Shown one piece after another: positions 39,928 through 50,200 of a stretch of 64,000 nt of DNA. Location of the stretch: positions 1,364,001 to 1,428,000 of the forward strand of contig JBHGNT010000020.1 in assembly GCA_043228905.1 (NCBI GenBank), read 5' to 3'. Source of the stretch: Azolla caroliniana (lineage: Eukaryota > Polypodiophyta). Position 1 is the stretch's first letter. Every line of letters starts with the position of its first letter. The notes beneath the pieces were generated by a model. That model ran no database searches, had not been told where the DNA came from, and saw nothing but the letters and a program-made list of their open reading frames with translations. A program made the position numbers and the translations under genes.

Positions 39928-42900
39928 CTATGCTTTTGGAATTGCAATGGATACCCATGGAATGCGGGATTTGGCATAGATGAGTTCACCGATGACTCGG
40001 ATATCACACTTCTTGTTGAAACATGGGAGCATGATACTAAAAGGATTCAAGGTTTAGGAAACTATAATGTACACTTTTTGATATGGAAGAAAAATCTAAG
40101 ACAAAGAAGAGGACAAGGAGGGGTGGCATGTTTGATTAAGAAGGAAATGGAGAAATATGTGTCAATCATAAAAAATGATGAACATAAATGTTACATATGG
40201 CTCAAAATAGAAACACCTAATGATTTTCCCACTTTTGTAGTTGGATGTTACATTCCTCATCAAGATTCTAACTTTTATGCTTGTTTGGATAAAGGTCAAC
40301 CTTTTGCCAATCTAGAAGACGATGTTGCTTATTTCAAATCCAAAGAGGAAGTTATTGTCTTTGGTGACATGAATGCTCATACAAGACGTTTCCAACTTGA
40401 TTCACAAGAATCTTTCATGCCACATATCTCAAGGATGCAAGAGGATATGCAAATGTATAGTCGCTCTTCTAGCGATGAAAAAGATCCGGACCAATTTGGG
40501 AAGTTACTCCTACAAATGTGCAATAGTACCGGATTGCTTATTACAAATGGTATTTCCTTATGGCCCAACACTAATGGTTTTACATGTAGAAAACACAACG
40601 GAAATAGTGTGATTGACTATGTGCTACTTTCTGAAGGTATTTTGGATCGTACACATAAATTCTCACTTGGTGAATGGACACCGGAATCCGATCATAGGCC
40701 TTTATGTATTGATCTCAAATGTATGCATAAGTTTGATTGTGAGAAGGCTATTGAAGTTAATAAACAACCGCACTTGAGCATGAACCTTAAACGAGCACCC
40801 ATGTATTCCAAGATGGTTGAGGATATGTTACAAATGACAAAGATACAACATGGTGCCACACTAGAACGCAAATGGGAAGCTTTCAAGAAAGTCATTCTCT
40901 CATGTACAAACAAATGTTTTTTGACCCCTTATTCAAAGAAAGAGAAGAATATGGGAAGTTACTCAACAATTTATCCAAACGCAAGAGAAATCACATGCAT
41001 GTGCTAAAATTTGGGGAAATCTAAAGGGGAAACGTGTTGAGAGTTATGGTGACTTAACTCTTCACGACTTGTCTATGCATTGTAAGAATTTATATGAGTT
41101 ATCTCTTGCCGGAGTGATGATGTGCTATGGTTCTCTTTCACATATGCCTCCCTTCTTTACAATTGAAGATATATGCATAGGACTTAAGAAATTGGCCTCT
41201 CGAAATGCAAGCGATCTTCAATGTATAAAGGCTAAAATGCTAAAATGGACGGGAAAGGAAGCACATATATGGATAAGTGATATGTTTAATGATGCATTGC
41301 AACATGGTATGCCGTACGATTGGAGTACAAATTGGATCAAACCTTTACATAAAGCTAGAGATATAAATAATGTAAACAACTATCCAACCATCATGGTTGT
41401 CTCATTAAAGGCAAAACTATTTGGATGTATAATGGAATCAAAGATAAGTCTATGGGCTGAAAACAATGGTAAGAGAGCTTATGGAAAAGCTGGCTTTCGG
41501 AAACACCATAGCACCATGGATCACCTTATCACCTTTCGAGTATTAATGGAGGAAAGTCGCCTTAGAGGTAAAGGTTTATATTTTTGCTTTGTAGACTTCA
41601 AGAAAGCTTTTGATATGGTACCTCATGAGCATCTTTGGAGGCGAATGGAAGAACTTGAGGTGCCAAGTGAATATATGCTTGCAATTTCCCTAATTTATGA
41701 GAAGGTTATATGTTGTGTGCACATGAGAGATAAACTTTTAGATTTTTTCAAAAGCACTATTGGTGTTAAGCAAGGATGCCCACTCTCACCAACACTATTT
41801 GGTCTATGCATTGATGAATTGGAAGAAATGGTTACCAAGTTTGCAAAGGAAGAATGTGTTGAAGAAGTTGCCCTTGGTAATGTTGTGATTATGCTTTTGC
41901 TATATGAAGATGATGTAGTGTTTTTTGCAAATACTTTACGAGATGCACAAAAGCTTATGAAGGCATTGGAAAAATTTTGCATGCATACTAAATTAAGTGT
42001 CAAAAGCTCTAAAACTAAGATTATGCTTGTGAAGAGACAAAAAAGAGATAAACCATGCATTATGTACAACAATGAGCCACTTGAATGTGTGGAAAGCTTC
42101 ACATATCTTGGCCTTGAGGTTCCTTCAAATCATAGATGGAATGAATGTGCTACATGCCCCTCAAAGGTGGGTAAGCGAGCATACTATGCATTTGAGAACA
42201 CATGCAATCTTGGAGATATGAAGTGTTGGGTCCTCAAGAAATATCTTTTCGACACTTTGGTGACACTAGTTCTTCTCTATGGGGTGGAAGTATGGGGCGG
42301 TAGCATCCCTAAATCTATGTGGAAAGAGTTTGAAAATGCCCAAAAACATTTTCTTACAAAGTTTCTACAAGTTAAGAAACAAACGCCCTACACCCTCCTC
42401 CTTGAGATGAGATCGCTTCCCATTGAGATCATGGGCATGGAAAGGGTTGTTGAATACATGCTTAAGGTTCAAAAAATTCCCTCACATTGACTTCCTAGAA
42501 TTGCGTGGGAAGCAAGCAAAAAGATCCAAAAGAAGCATAAAAGCAAAATTTTGTGTTCCGGTTGGATGCAAGATATAGAAAAATGGTTTGGTAGATGGGA
42601 TGCAAGACACTTGCTTCATGATACATCATTAGATTCCTTTGTAAATGAGGCCTTTTTGCAATGCCAATGTATCATGACATGGGACAAATGTGGAGGTTCA
42701 CGCTTCACACATTATACTACACATGTTGCACCTAACTATAAAACCATATTCTTTGCGGAACGGGGAAATCGTACACATCGATACATGTTAGAGCCCATAC
42801 CGTTATCTACCATTCGAACCATTGCTTCCATGCGACTTAGCTCACATGCATTGCGATGTGAAATAGGGCATTGGGGCACAAGTTATGAGAGTGGTCGGCT

Positions 42901-43123
42901 ATGCACACTTTGCCCTAAACAAGTTCGCGAGTCTGAGTATCACACTTTGATACAATGCTCTGCCTTTGATCATATTCGACGATGCTTTCCACATCTCTTC
43001 GACCGAGCCCAATCCTTGCATGAATTCCTCTTACAACCACAATGTGCACTCTCGATTGCAACATTCATTGGTAAAGTTCTTGAACATCGAGAGTCACTAC
43101 TCACTTTCACACGTATCACGTGA
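39928..43123 (+). pseudogene. LINE ORF2: endonuclease, RT (YEDD), zinc finger
   Basis: Endonuclease from LCFWNCNGYPW (about 39928) through RRGQGGVACLIKKEMEKY, VIVFGDMNAHTRRF and SVIDYVLLSEG to the catalytic SDHRPL (about 40690). A frameshift lies near 40935. RT spans about 41150-42300: IKPLHKARDINNVNNYP, GFRKHHSTMDHL, FCFVDFKKAFDMVPHEHLW, GVKQGCPLSPTLFGLCIDEL, and the catalytic box LLLYEDDVVFFAN, with Glu in place of the usual Ala of YADD. TGA at 42488 replaces an expected Arg codon before LPRIAWEASKK. The C-terminus has CTLCPKQVRESEYHTLIQC (about 42904-42960), a Cys-His zinc site. Both conserved Asp remain, but the frameshift and stop kill the protein. Confidence 0.8.
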
Positions 43124-43145
43124 AATGTAATATTTTTGGTCTCAT

Positions 43146-43161
43146 AGGTCATATTTGACCT
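43146..43161 (+). other. Stem-loop near LINE 3' end
   Basis: AGGTCA-TATT-TGACCT, a perfect 6-bp stem 22 bp after the ORF2 stop and about 20 bp before the repeat tail. 3' stem-loops are known template signals in some LINE clades. Confidence 0.45.
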
Positions 43162-43177
43162 CCAAAGACGATAATAT

Positions 43178-43225
43178 AATCTCAGTCTCTGTCTCTGTCT
43201 CTGTCTCTGTCTTTCTGTCTGTCTC
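43178..43225 (+). repeat. (TCTCTG)n tail
   Basis: Four to five units of CTCTGT type at the LINE 3' end, decaying into pyrimidine-rich DNA. It resembles the microsatellite tails of some LINE families. Confidence 0.7.
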
Positions 43226-43512
43226 TCTCCTTCCCCCTTCTACTCGGTGATTCCCTAGGTTCATACCTCCTCTTTCTCTCTCTCACTCTTTCCTCCCCCC
43301 TTCTACTCGTTGTTTCCCTAGGTTCGTACCTCCTCTCCCTCCCTCCCTCTCCGTCTCTCTGTTCCACCTTCTGCACAGGTTTCTCCGCGTTCTTTGCTCA
43401 CTCTGCAAACTCCAAGCATTCCCTACTCGTCGTGTCCTCTCTTCAACAATAGTACGCTTGTTATTTAACCACGTTCTCTACAAACTCTCCTTGTCGTGAC
43501 CCATCTGCATCC

Positions 43513-43700
43513 TCCAAGTGTTCTCTACTCACTGTGTCCTCTTTGCATCGACCTCTGCTCTGCTGGCCACATTCTCTCTCTCTCAAGTGTTCTCTGCTCA
43601 TTGTGTCCTATTTGCATTGATCTCTGCTCTACTGGCCGCATTCCCTCTACCTCCAGGTGTTCTCTATTCACTGTGTTATCTTTGCATCGACGTCTTTGAA
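43513..43700. repeat. 69-70-bp tandem repeat, 2.5-3 copies
   Basis: Copies begin near 43530 (CACTGTGTCCT), 43599 (CATTGTGTCCT) and 43669 (CACTGTGTTAT); each contains TTTGCATCGA and CTCTGCTCT-CTGGCC. Confidence 0.8.
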
Positions 43701-43869
43701 CAACCTGTGCTCGTTTTGTTCCCTCTACTTGGTGTGTTCATTTGCTTGCAACCCGTGCTTCAAACGTGTCCCCTCTGCAACGACTTGAGCAACGACATTT
43801 GCAACCATAATGACATTTGGGAAGGTAATCCTGCTTTAGGTTTACTTTCATGTTTTGCTACATGTTCGA

Positions 43870-44460
43870 TTCTGTCTGTTGTTGTTTAGGGTTTTGTTGT
43901 TGTTGTTGTTCGTGTTGTTCTCCTTTGATCATTTGAGAGTCTTGTACATGCATATGCTTAAATTTGAGAGTCTTGTACATGCATATGTGATTTTCTGCAA
44001 GTGCTTGAATTTTGTACATGTTGATGTCATATGGAAAGAGGGTTCTATGATGGTACAATGCAATATTCTTGTAGGTTTTGTTAAATGATCTTGTTCTTGT
44101 ACTTGTTCTTTTCTATCTGTGGTTGTCCTTTTTGTTGTTCTTGTTTTTTGTGTTATTCTCCCTTAATCATTTGAGAGCCTTGTACATATATATGTTTGAA
44201 TATGAGAGTCTTGTACATGCCTATGTCATGTTCTGCATATGCATGAATTTTGTACATGTTGACATATTGAAAGAGGGTTCTTGATCTTGTTCTTGTCTAT
44301 CTGTGGTTGTCTTTTTTGTTGTTCGTATTGTTCTTGTTTTCCTACCTGATTTAGTATTGTTATGATGCATGTATATGCTGTGTATCGGGAGTTAACATTA
44401 TATTTCATGTTCGGCATTTCCTTGAATTTTATACATGTTGACATATGGAAAGAGGGTGCG
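43870..44460. repeat. Three diverged repeats of about 170-235 bp
   Basis: Each unit runs from TGT(T)GGTTGT-CTTTTTGTTGTT through GAGAGTCTTGTACATG to TGTACATGTTGACATATGG-like sequence and AAAGAGGGT. They end near 44052, 44285 and 44458. Confidence 0.7.
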
Positions 44461-44827
44461 TTGTTGGAGTTCTTGGTGTTAAATATTATTGTGTTGAGGT
44501 TAAATTGTTGTTGATGTTTGTGTTTTCCTCCTATGTGCACTTTTAAGATAGTCTTATACATGCTTGAATCTTGTTGTTGAGCCAACTTGCAGTATGTTTT
44601 GGGTTGTTATGTCCAATTGTTGTTCTTATTATGCCTTATTTACTGCAATGATGAAAAATGACAGTTGTGCATGATTTAATGTTAATTACTATTGTTGTGC
44701 GTGTGAGGCGAAGAAGAGAGACAAGACTCACATGACAAGGAAGACACCCACGAAGAAGAAAATGGTCAAAGAAAAAGCCAACACACTGTGCAAGGAAAGA
44801 AAAAGGACCCCCCTCAAAGAAAGTTAG

Positions 44828-45205
44828 ATGACCCCCACTAGAGGGAGGTCGAAGTTTTCAACAACTCAGGGCAAGAAGATGTACACAAACATCCTTCGAG
44901 GTACAAAATTAGGATGGGGTAATTTCCTTCATGCACGACCTGACACTTATGAAGACCTAGACATGTGGATGATGAAAACTTGGGGCTCATCACAATCCGA
45001 GACAATGAGAGGTTTCCACATCACTCAATTGAACAAGGATTATATCACTAAACTAAAGTCACATTATGAACAAGTTTATGATACGAAACATGTCCGAAAC
45101 AATGAGGTAAGAACTATTTTTGCAGGTACATTTGCATGTGAACTCCATGCTGGCATTGAAGTTGATTGGGAAGATTTTGCTCATCATCAATCATCACATT
45201 ATAGA
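44828..45205 (+). pseudogene. Unrecognised ORF truncated by Copia E
   Basis: Open frame from the ATG 44828 (MTPTRGRSKFSTTQGKKMYT), preceded by a Lys-rich stretch open in places. Later blocks are LRGTKLGWGNFLHARPDTYE, LDMWMMKTWGSS, HITQLNKDYITKLKSHYEQV and AGTFACELHAGIEVDWEDFA. Codon use and composition look protein-like. The spacing loosely recalls gag-like proteins of plant transposons, including the one in the Gypsy extra ORF, but I cannot assign a family. At about 45206 it runs into antisense Copia E RT. It may be an exon of a host gene or of another transposon. Confidence in coding is modest, in function none. Confidence 0.35.
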
Positions 45206-46505
45206 CAACCACAATTACTTCTTCGACCGGTCCCGGATGATGTGCATCCCCAGTATATGTCTTGTCAGACCCAAGTGTTTCATTGAGAAGGTCCGGTTAT
45301 GGGCCTTCTTCAACATCTGTATCTTGACTTGGTCTCGTCCGACAATCAACATGTCATCCACGTACAGGAGCAATATCAGGAAATCTCCTCCATCAAATTT
45401 CTTCACAAACACGCAGTGATCGGCCTGTGTCTTGTGGTACCCTTGATCGGTCATGAAGGAGTCAAACTTCCGGTACCATTGCCGGGGAGCTTGCTTCAGT
45501 CCGTATAAGCTCTTCTTCAGCTGGCACACCAAGTGCTCCTTCCCTTTCTTCTCAAATCCTTCTGGTTGATGCATGTAGATCTCTTCTTCGAGGTCTCCGT
45601 GTAGGAATGCCGTCTTGACGTCCAATTGCTCTACCTCGAGGTCCATGCTTGCGGCTATGCCCAATACCGTCCGGATGGATGTCATCTTTACTACCGGGGC
45701 AAAGATCTAATCGAAGTCCACTCCTTTCTTCTGCTGGAAACCCTTCACCATGATTCGGTCCTTATACCTTGGTGGATTTCCAGCGTCTCCCGGTTTCAGC
45801 TTGTACACCCACTTATTCCGGAGTGCCCTCTTTCATTTCGGCAACTCCACCAATTCGTATGTGTGGTTCTCATGCAGGGAATCCATCTCATCCTGCATGG
45901 CACTCAACCACTTGTGGTTGTGGGTGTCTCCCCTTGCTTCTTCAAAGCTTTCCGACTCCCCCTCATCGGTTAGCAACACATGCTCTGCATCCGGAAATCT
46001 TCGGCGGCTCTTCTCTCCCGGACAGGATATCTCCGTCCTTGGTTTCTGACTGTTGGTTCCTCCGTTTGTTCCGAATCCGATTCCGACTTGGGATCTTGTC
46101 CGGTTCCGGTGTCTTCTTCTTCTTCTTCTTCTTCTTCTTTAGTCAGTTCGGTTTCCTATCCGTATCCGGCAGTTTGTCGAGTGTCATCCAGTTACCGGCT
46201 AACATCCGGTTTTCAACCGAGTATATCCTTATGTCCTCAAGCCGGTTTTCAATGGATGATCCGGAGTTCATTAACTTCTTCTCCGACTCCCAATCGGCAT
46301 TGGTCCTGTCTTCCATGAAGACTATGTACCGACTCCATAACACCTTTCTGTCGACTAGATCCCACACCCGGTAACTAAACTCATCATCGTCGTATCCAAG
46401 GAATATGCGAGACACCTGAACACCTTCAGATGCCGGTAAGACACATCATTCTTGGTCCTTACTTTCTGCGGTGAGTCTCCGTCCAAGGGTACTAAGGGTG
46501 ATCTG
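45206..46505 (-). pseudogene. Copia E integrase C-terminus and RT, 3'-truncated
   Basis: Continues from 52077 after Copia F. Integrase C-terminal blocks VSYRHLKVF and IFLGYDDDEFSYRVWDLVD are joined by a deletion of about 20 codons, then linker, then RT with VEQLDVKTAFLHGDLEEEIY, YGLKQAPRQWYRKFDSF and LLLYVDDMLIVG (about 45320). The frame has stops at 45710 (in the EIFAPV block) and others in the linker. RT ends with IIRDRSKK, stop, LWLS at about 45206, so RNase H and the 3' LTR are gone. The join is to unrelated plus-strand DNA. Confidence 0.85.
46501..46505. repeat. Target site duplication of Copia F (ATCTG), left
   Basis: ATCTG immediately before TGTTGGGA; repeated at 52072-52076 after CCAACA. 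Confidence 0.95.
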
Positions 46506-46790
46506 TGTTGGGAACTTGACGTTCCTTATGTCCGACGCTCGGCCACAACCGAGATTCTTTACATACACAGCAAAACAGGTAATTAAAACGCGACACAAAA
46601 GAGGAGAAATGGTGCACAGGAGGTATACGTGGAAAACCCCAAAAAATTAGGGGGAAAAACCACGGCAGCCCACAAGCTGCAAACTGTCACTATGCAGAAG
46701 TATACAACAGTGAGATCACTGAGGCAACGACCTCGTGCTCTCAGATCTTCGCCACAGCCGGCGGTTACAACAGAGGCAGGCAACGACCTC

Positions 46791-46831
<41 letters not shown>

Positions 46832-47211
46832 CAGTTACGCGCTCTGATTTCTTCTTGCACCAACAAGGAAGAAAAATAACAACTAGAATGACTGTACAAA
46901 ACAACAACACACACGTATAACTAAAAGTTTGCCCTAAGTCATATTTTACTAATATGACTTTTCGGCTATTTACAAATGTAGCCTTGATGGGCTCCATCCG
47001 GCTCTCCGCAGTCGGGTACTTCCCATCCGGTTCATACCGGGCCTACACCATCCGACTCTCCGCAGTCGGGTACTCCTCATCCGGCTTTCCGCAGTCGTGT
47101 ACTCCTCATCCGGCTTCATACCGTTTCGGCCGAGGTCGATAGACCTCGGCCGAGTTTGTTCGTCGGCACTGTTCTTCTCCCTTCCCATCCGGAGGGACCT
47201 GTCTACCAACA
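46506..47211 (-). repeat. Copia F 3' LTR
   Basis: 706 bp, TGTTGGGA...CCAACA, with a CT run (46792-46828), CCGCAGTCGGGTACT-type short repeats (46990-47110) and a 12-bp-stem hairpin at 47126-47153. Confidence 0.95.
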
Positions 47212-47221
47212 AACTCCCCCT

Positions 47222-50200
47222 TCACTCCGGCATGGGGTGTCTTTCCAGCCCGATCCTCTTCCGGCATGCGTCCAGTTTGTCGGGTGTCAGCACTTTGGTC
47301 AGCATATCTGACCTGTTCTCGGCCGTGTGGATCTTTGCCAATGCGAACTCCTGGTCATCTACCCTTTCCCGGATCCAGTGATACCTCCGCTGGATATGCT
47401 TCGTCCGGGAATGGTAGGCTGCATTCTTAGCAAGGTGGATGGCACTTTGACTGTCGCAGTAGAGTCGGTATTCCTCTTGCCGGATACCGAGCTCCCCGAT
47501 GAAGTCCTTCATCCATAATATTTCCTTGCCGGCTTCCACAGCTGCCATGTACTCCGCCTCTGTGGTTGACAATGCAACCGTCTTTTGCAGCCTCGACTGC
47601 CACGAGACAGCTCCCCCTGCATATGTCATCACATACCCGGATGTAGACGGGCTGGTATCCACATCAGCCGACATGTCCGAATCAGTGAAACCGTCCAGTT
47701 GAGGTTTTCCGGTGCCGAATCGGAGACACATATTTGAAGTGCCCTTCAAATACCGGAGTATCCACTTGACCGCGTTCCAATGCTCCTTGCCGGGGTTGCT
47801 CATAAACCGGCTCACCACTCCGACTGCGTATCCAATGTCCGGTCGGGTACAAACCATTGCGTACATCAAGCTCCCGACGGCAGAGGCATATGGAATCTTC
47901 ATCATATCTGCCTTCTCTCCTTTTGTCTTCGGGCTTTGCTTGCCGGACAACTTGCAGTTTGCCGGAAGTGTCGATCTGACCGGTTTTGCATCTGACATGT
48001 TGAACCGGTGAAGCACCTTTGTCACATACTTCTCCTGTGACAGCCATAGTTGCTTCACTGACCGGTCCCGAATGATGTGCATCCCCAACATCTGTCTTGC
48101 CGAACCCAAGTCCTTCATTGAGAAGGTCCGGTTGAGAGCCTTCTTCAGCATCCGTATTTTTCCTTGGTCTCGTCCGACGATCAACATGTCATCCACGTAC
48201 AGGAGGAGTATCAGGAAGTCCCCTCCTTCGAACTTCTTCACAAACACGCAGTGATCGGCCTGCGTCTTGTGGTACCCTTGATCGGTCATGAAGGAGTCGA
48301 ACTTCCGATACCATTGCCGGGGAGCCTGCTTCAGTCCGTACAGGCTCTTCTTCAACCGGCATACCAGGTGCTCCTTCCCTTTCTCCACAAATCCTTCCGG
48401 TTGCTGCATGTAGATCTCCTCTTCGAGGTCGCCGTGAAGGAATGCCGTCTTCACGTCCAGCTGCTCTACCTCGAGATCCATGCTTGCTGCTATACTCAGC
48501 ACCGTCCGGATGGAGGTCATCTTTACTACCGGGGCGAATATTTCGTCGAAGTCCACGCCCTTCTTCTGCTGGAACCCCTTCACCACGATCCTGGCTTTGT
48601 ATCTCGGGGGGTTGCCGGCATCTCCCGGTTTCAACTTGAACACCCACTTGTTTCGAAGTGCCCGCTTTTCTTTCGGCAGCTCCACCAATTCGTACGTATG
48701 GTTCTCATGCAGGGAATCCATCTCATCCTGCATGGCACTTAACCATTTTCGGCTGTGGGTGTCTTCCTTCGCTTCTTCGAAGCTTTCCGGCTCCCCCTCA
48801 TCGGTTAGCAGGACATGTTCTGCATCCGGAAATCTCCGGGGCGCCCTTCTCTCTCTGAGAGGATATCTACGTCTTCGGACTTCGGTAATCGGTTCCTCCA
48901 TTTGCTCTTCATCCGAATCCGATTCGGGGTCTTGACCGGTTCCGGTCTCAGCTTCCTCTACTTCTTCTTCTGCCGGTTCGGTATCCTTTCCGTAACCGGC
49001 TGGTTCCTCGAGTGCTAACCGGTCTCTTGCCGGTTGGGTCTGCTCATTGTAGAGTCTATCCTTACCGGTCGACTCGGAGTTCACTATCTTCTTCTCCGAC
49101 TCCCAGTCGGCGAGCGTCTTGTCCTCCATGAAGATAATATCTCGACTCCGGAATACCTTCTCGTCGACCGGGTCCCACACTCGATAGCCGAACTCATCGT
49201 CATCGTAACCGAGGAATATGCATGGCCGGGTCTTTGGATCTAGCTTTCCTCTCCGGTCCTTTGCTACATGCACGTACGCGAGACACCCGAACACCCTTAG
49301 ATGCCGGTAGGACATTTCCTTACCGGTCCATACTCTCTGTGGCGTGTCTCCGTCCAGGGGTACTGAGGGTGATCTGTTTATCACATATGTCGCCGTCGAC
49401 AGTGCCTCAGCCCAAAACTTCTTGGGTAGTTTTGCATGCGTTAGCATACTCCGGACCCTCTCCATTATGGTCCGGTTCATCCTCTCGGCCAGTCCGTTTA
49501 GTTCCGGCGTCTTCGGCACGGTAAATTCGAGCCGGATTCCCTTCGAGCGGCAGTACTCCTCGAACTGCCCCCGGTACTCACCTCCGTTATCTGCTCGAAC
49601 CGCCTTCAGCTTCCGGCCGGTTTCTCTTTCCACTCTCGCGTGGAGCTCTTTGAAGACGGATAACACCTGATCCTTAGTCTTCAGCGGTGTGGCCCACAGC
49701 TTCCGGCTGTGGTCATCTATGAACGTCACGAAGTACTGCGCTCCGGCATGTGACTTCGTGTCTACTTGACAAACATCCGTATGCACCAACTCCAGTGGTG
49801 CATTACGTCTCATCGGTGGCCTTGGTCGGAAGGAGGTCCGGTTCTGCTTACCGGCCAGACAATCAGTGCACTTCTCTAAGTGCACGTTCTTCACTGGAAT
49901 GAGGTTGTCGTCTCCAAGCCTCTTCATCCCATTCTCACTCATGTGACATAGCCTCTTGTGCCACAGCTCACCGGCAGTGTCGGAAGCCACGTTCACTTCT
50001 TCCGGACGTAACCGGGCATTCATCAGGTACAGTGTGTTTACCTTCCGGGCCCGAGCCACAATCAGGCTCCCTTTGCTGAACTTCATGACACCGTTCCGGA
50101 TGCTACCCGTGTAGCCTTCATCATCTAGCCGACCGGCTGATATCAGGTTCAGACGAACTTCCGGAACGTGTCGGACATCTTTCAACAGCAACTTGCATCC

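Larger units (their letters stand above)
38760..43225 (+). mobile_element. LINE, near full length but inactivated
   Basis: 5' leader, ORF1 (39019-39927), ORF2 (39928-43123), a 3' hairpin (43146-43161) and a TCTCTG-repeat tail instead of poly(A). Three nonsense changes and one frameshift. ORF1 has a coiled coil; ORF2 has APE endonuclease, RT and a C-terminal zinc site. The boundaries are estimated; no clear target duplication was found. Confidence 0.75.
43226..44827. other. Pyrimidine-rich and repeat-rich spacer
   Basis: No gene supported. 43226-43500 is CT-rich with short duplicated blocks. Two tandem arrays follow (listed separately). 44460-44827 is AT-rich and ends in a Lys-rich open stretch (about 44710-44820) that may belong to the next ORF. 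Confidence 0.5.

Noticed and set aside
38700-43225. Target site duplication of the plus-strand LINE
   Set aside because: GATAAT-like sequence occurs at both ends but is too short and imperfect to call.
45110-45140. A 19-nt intron with GTAAGA and TTTGCAG ends
   Set aside because: Far below a workable plant intron length, and its removal would break the reading frame; noted only as a possible relic.
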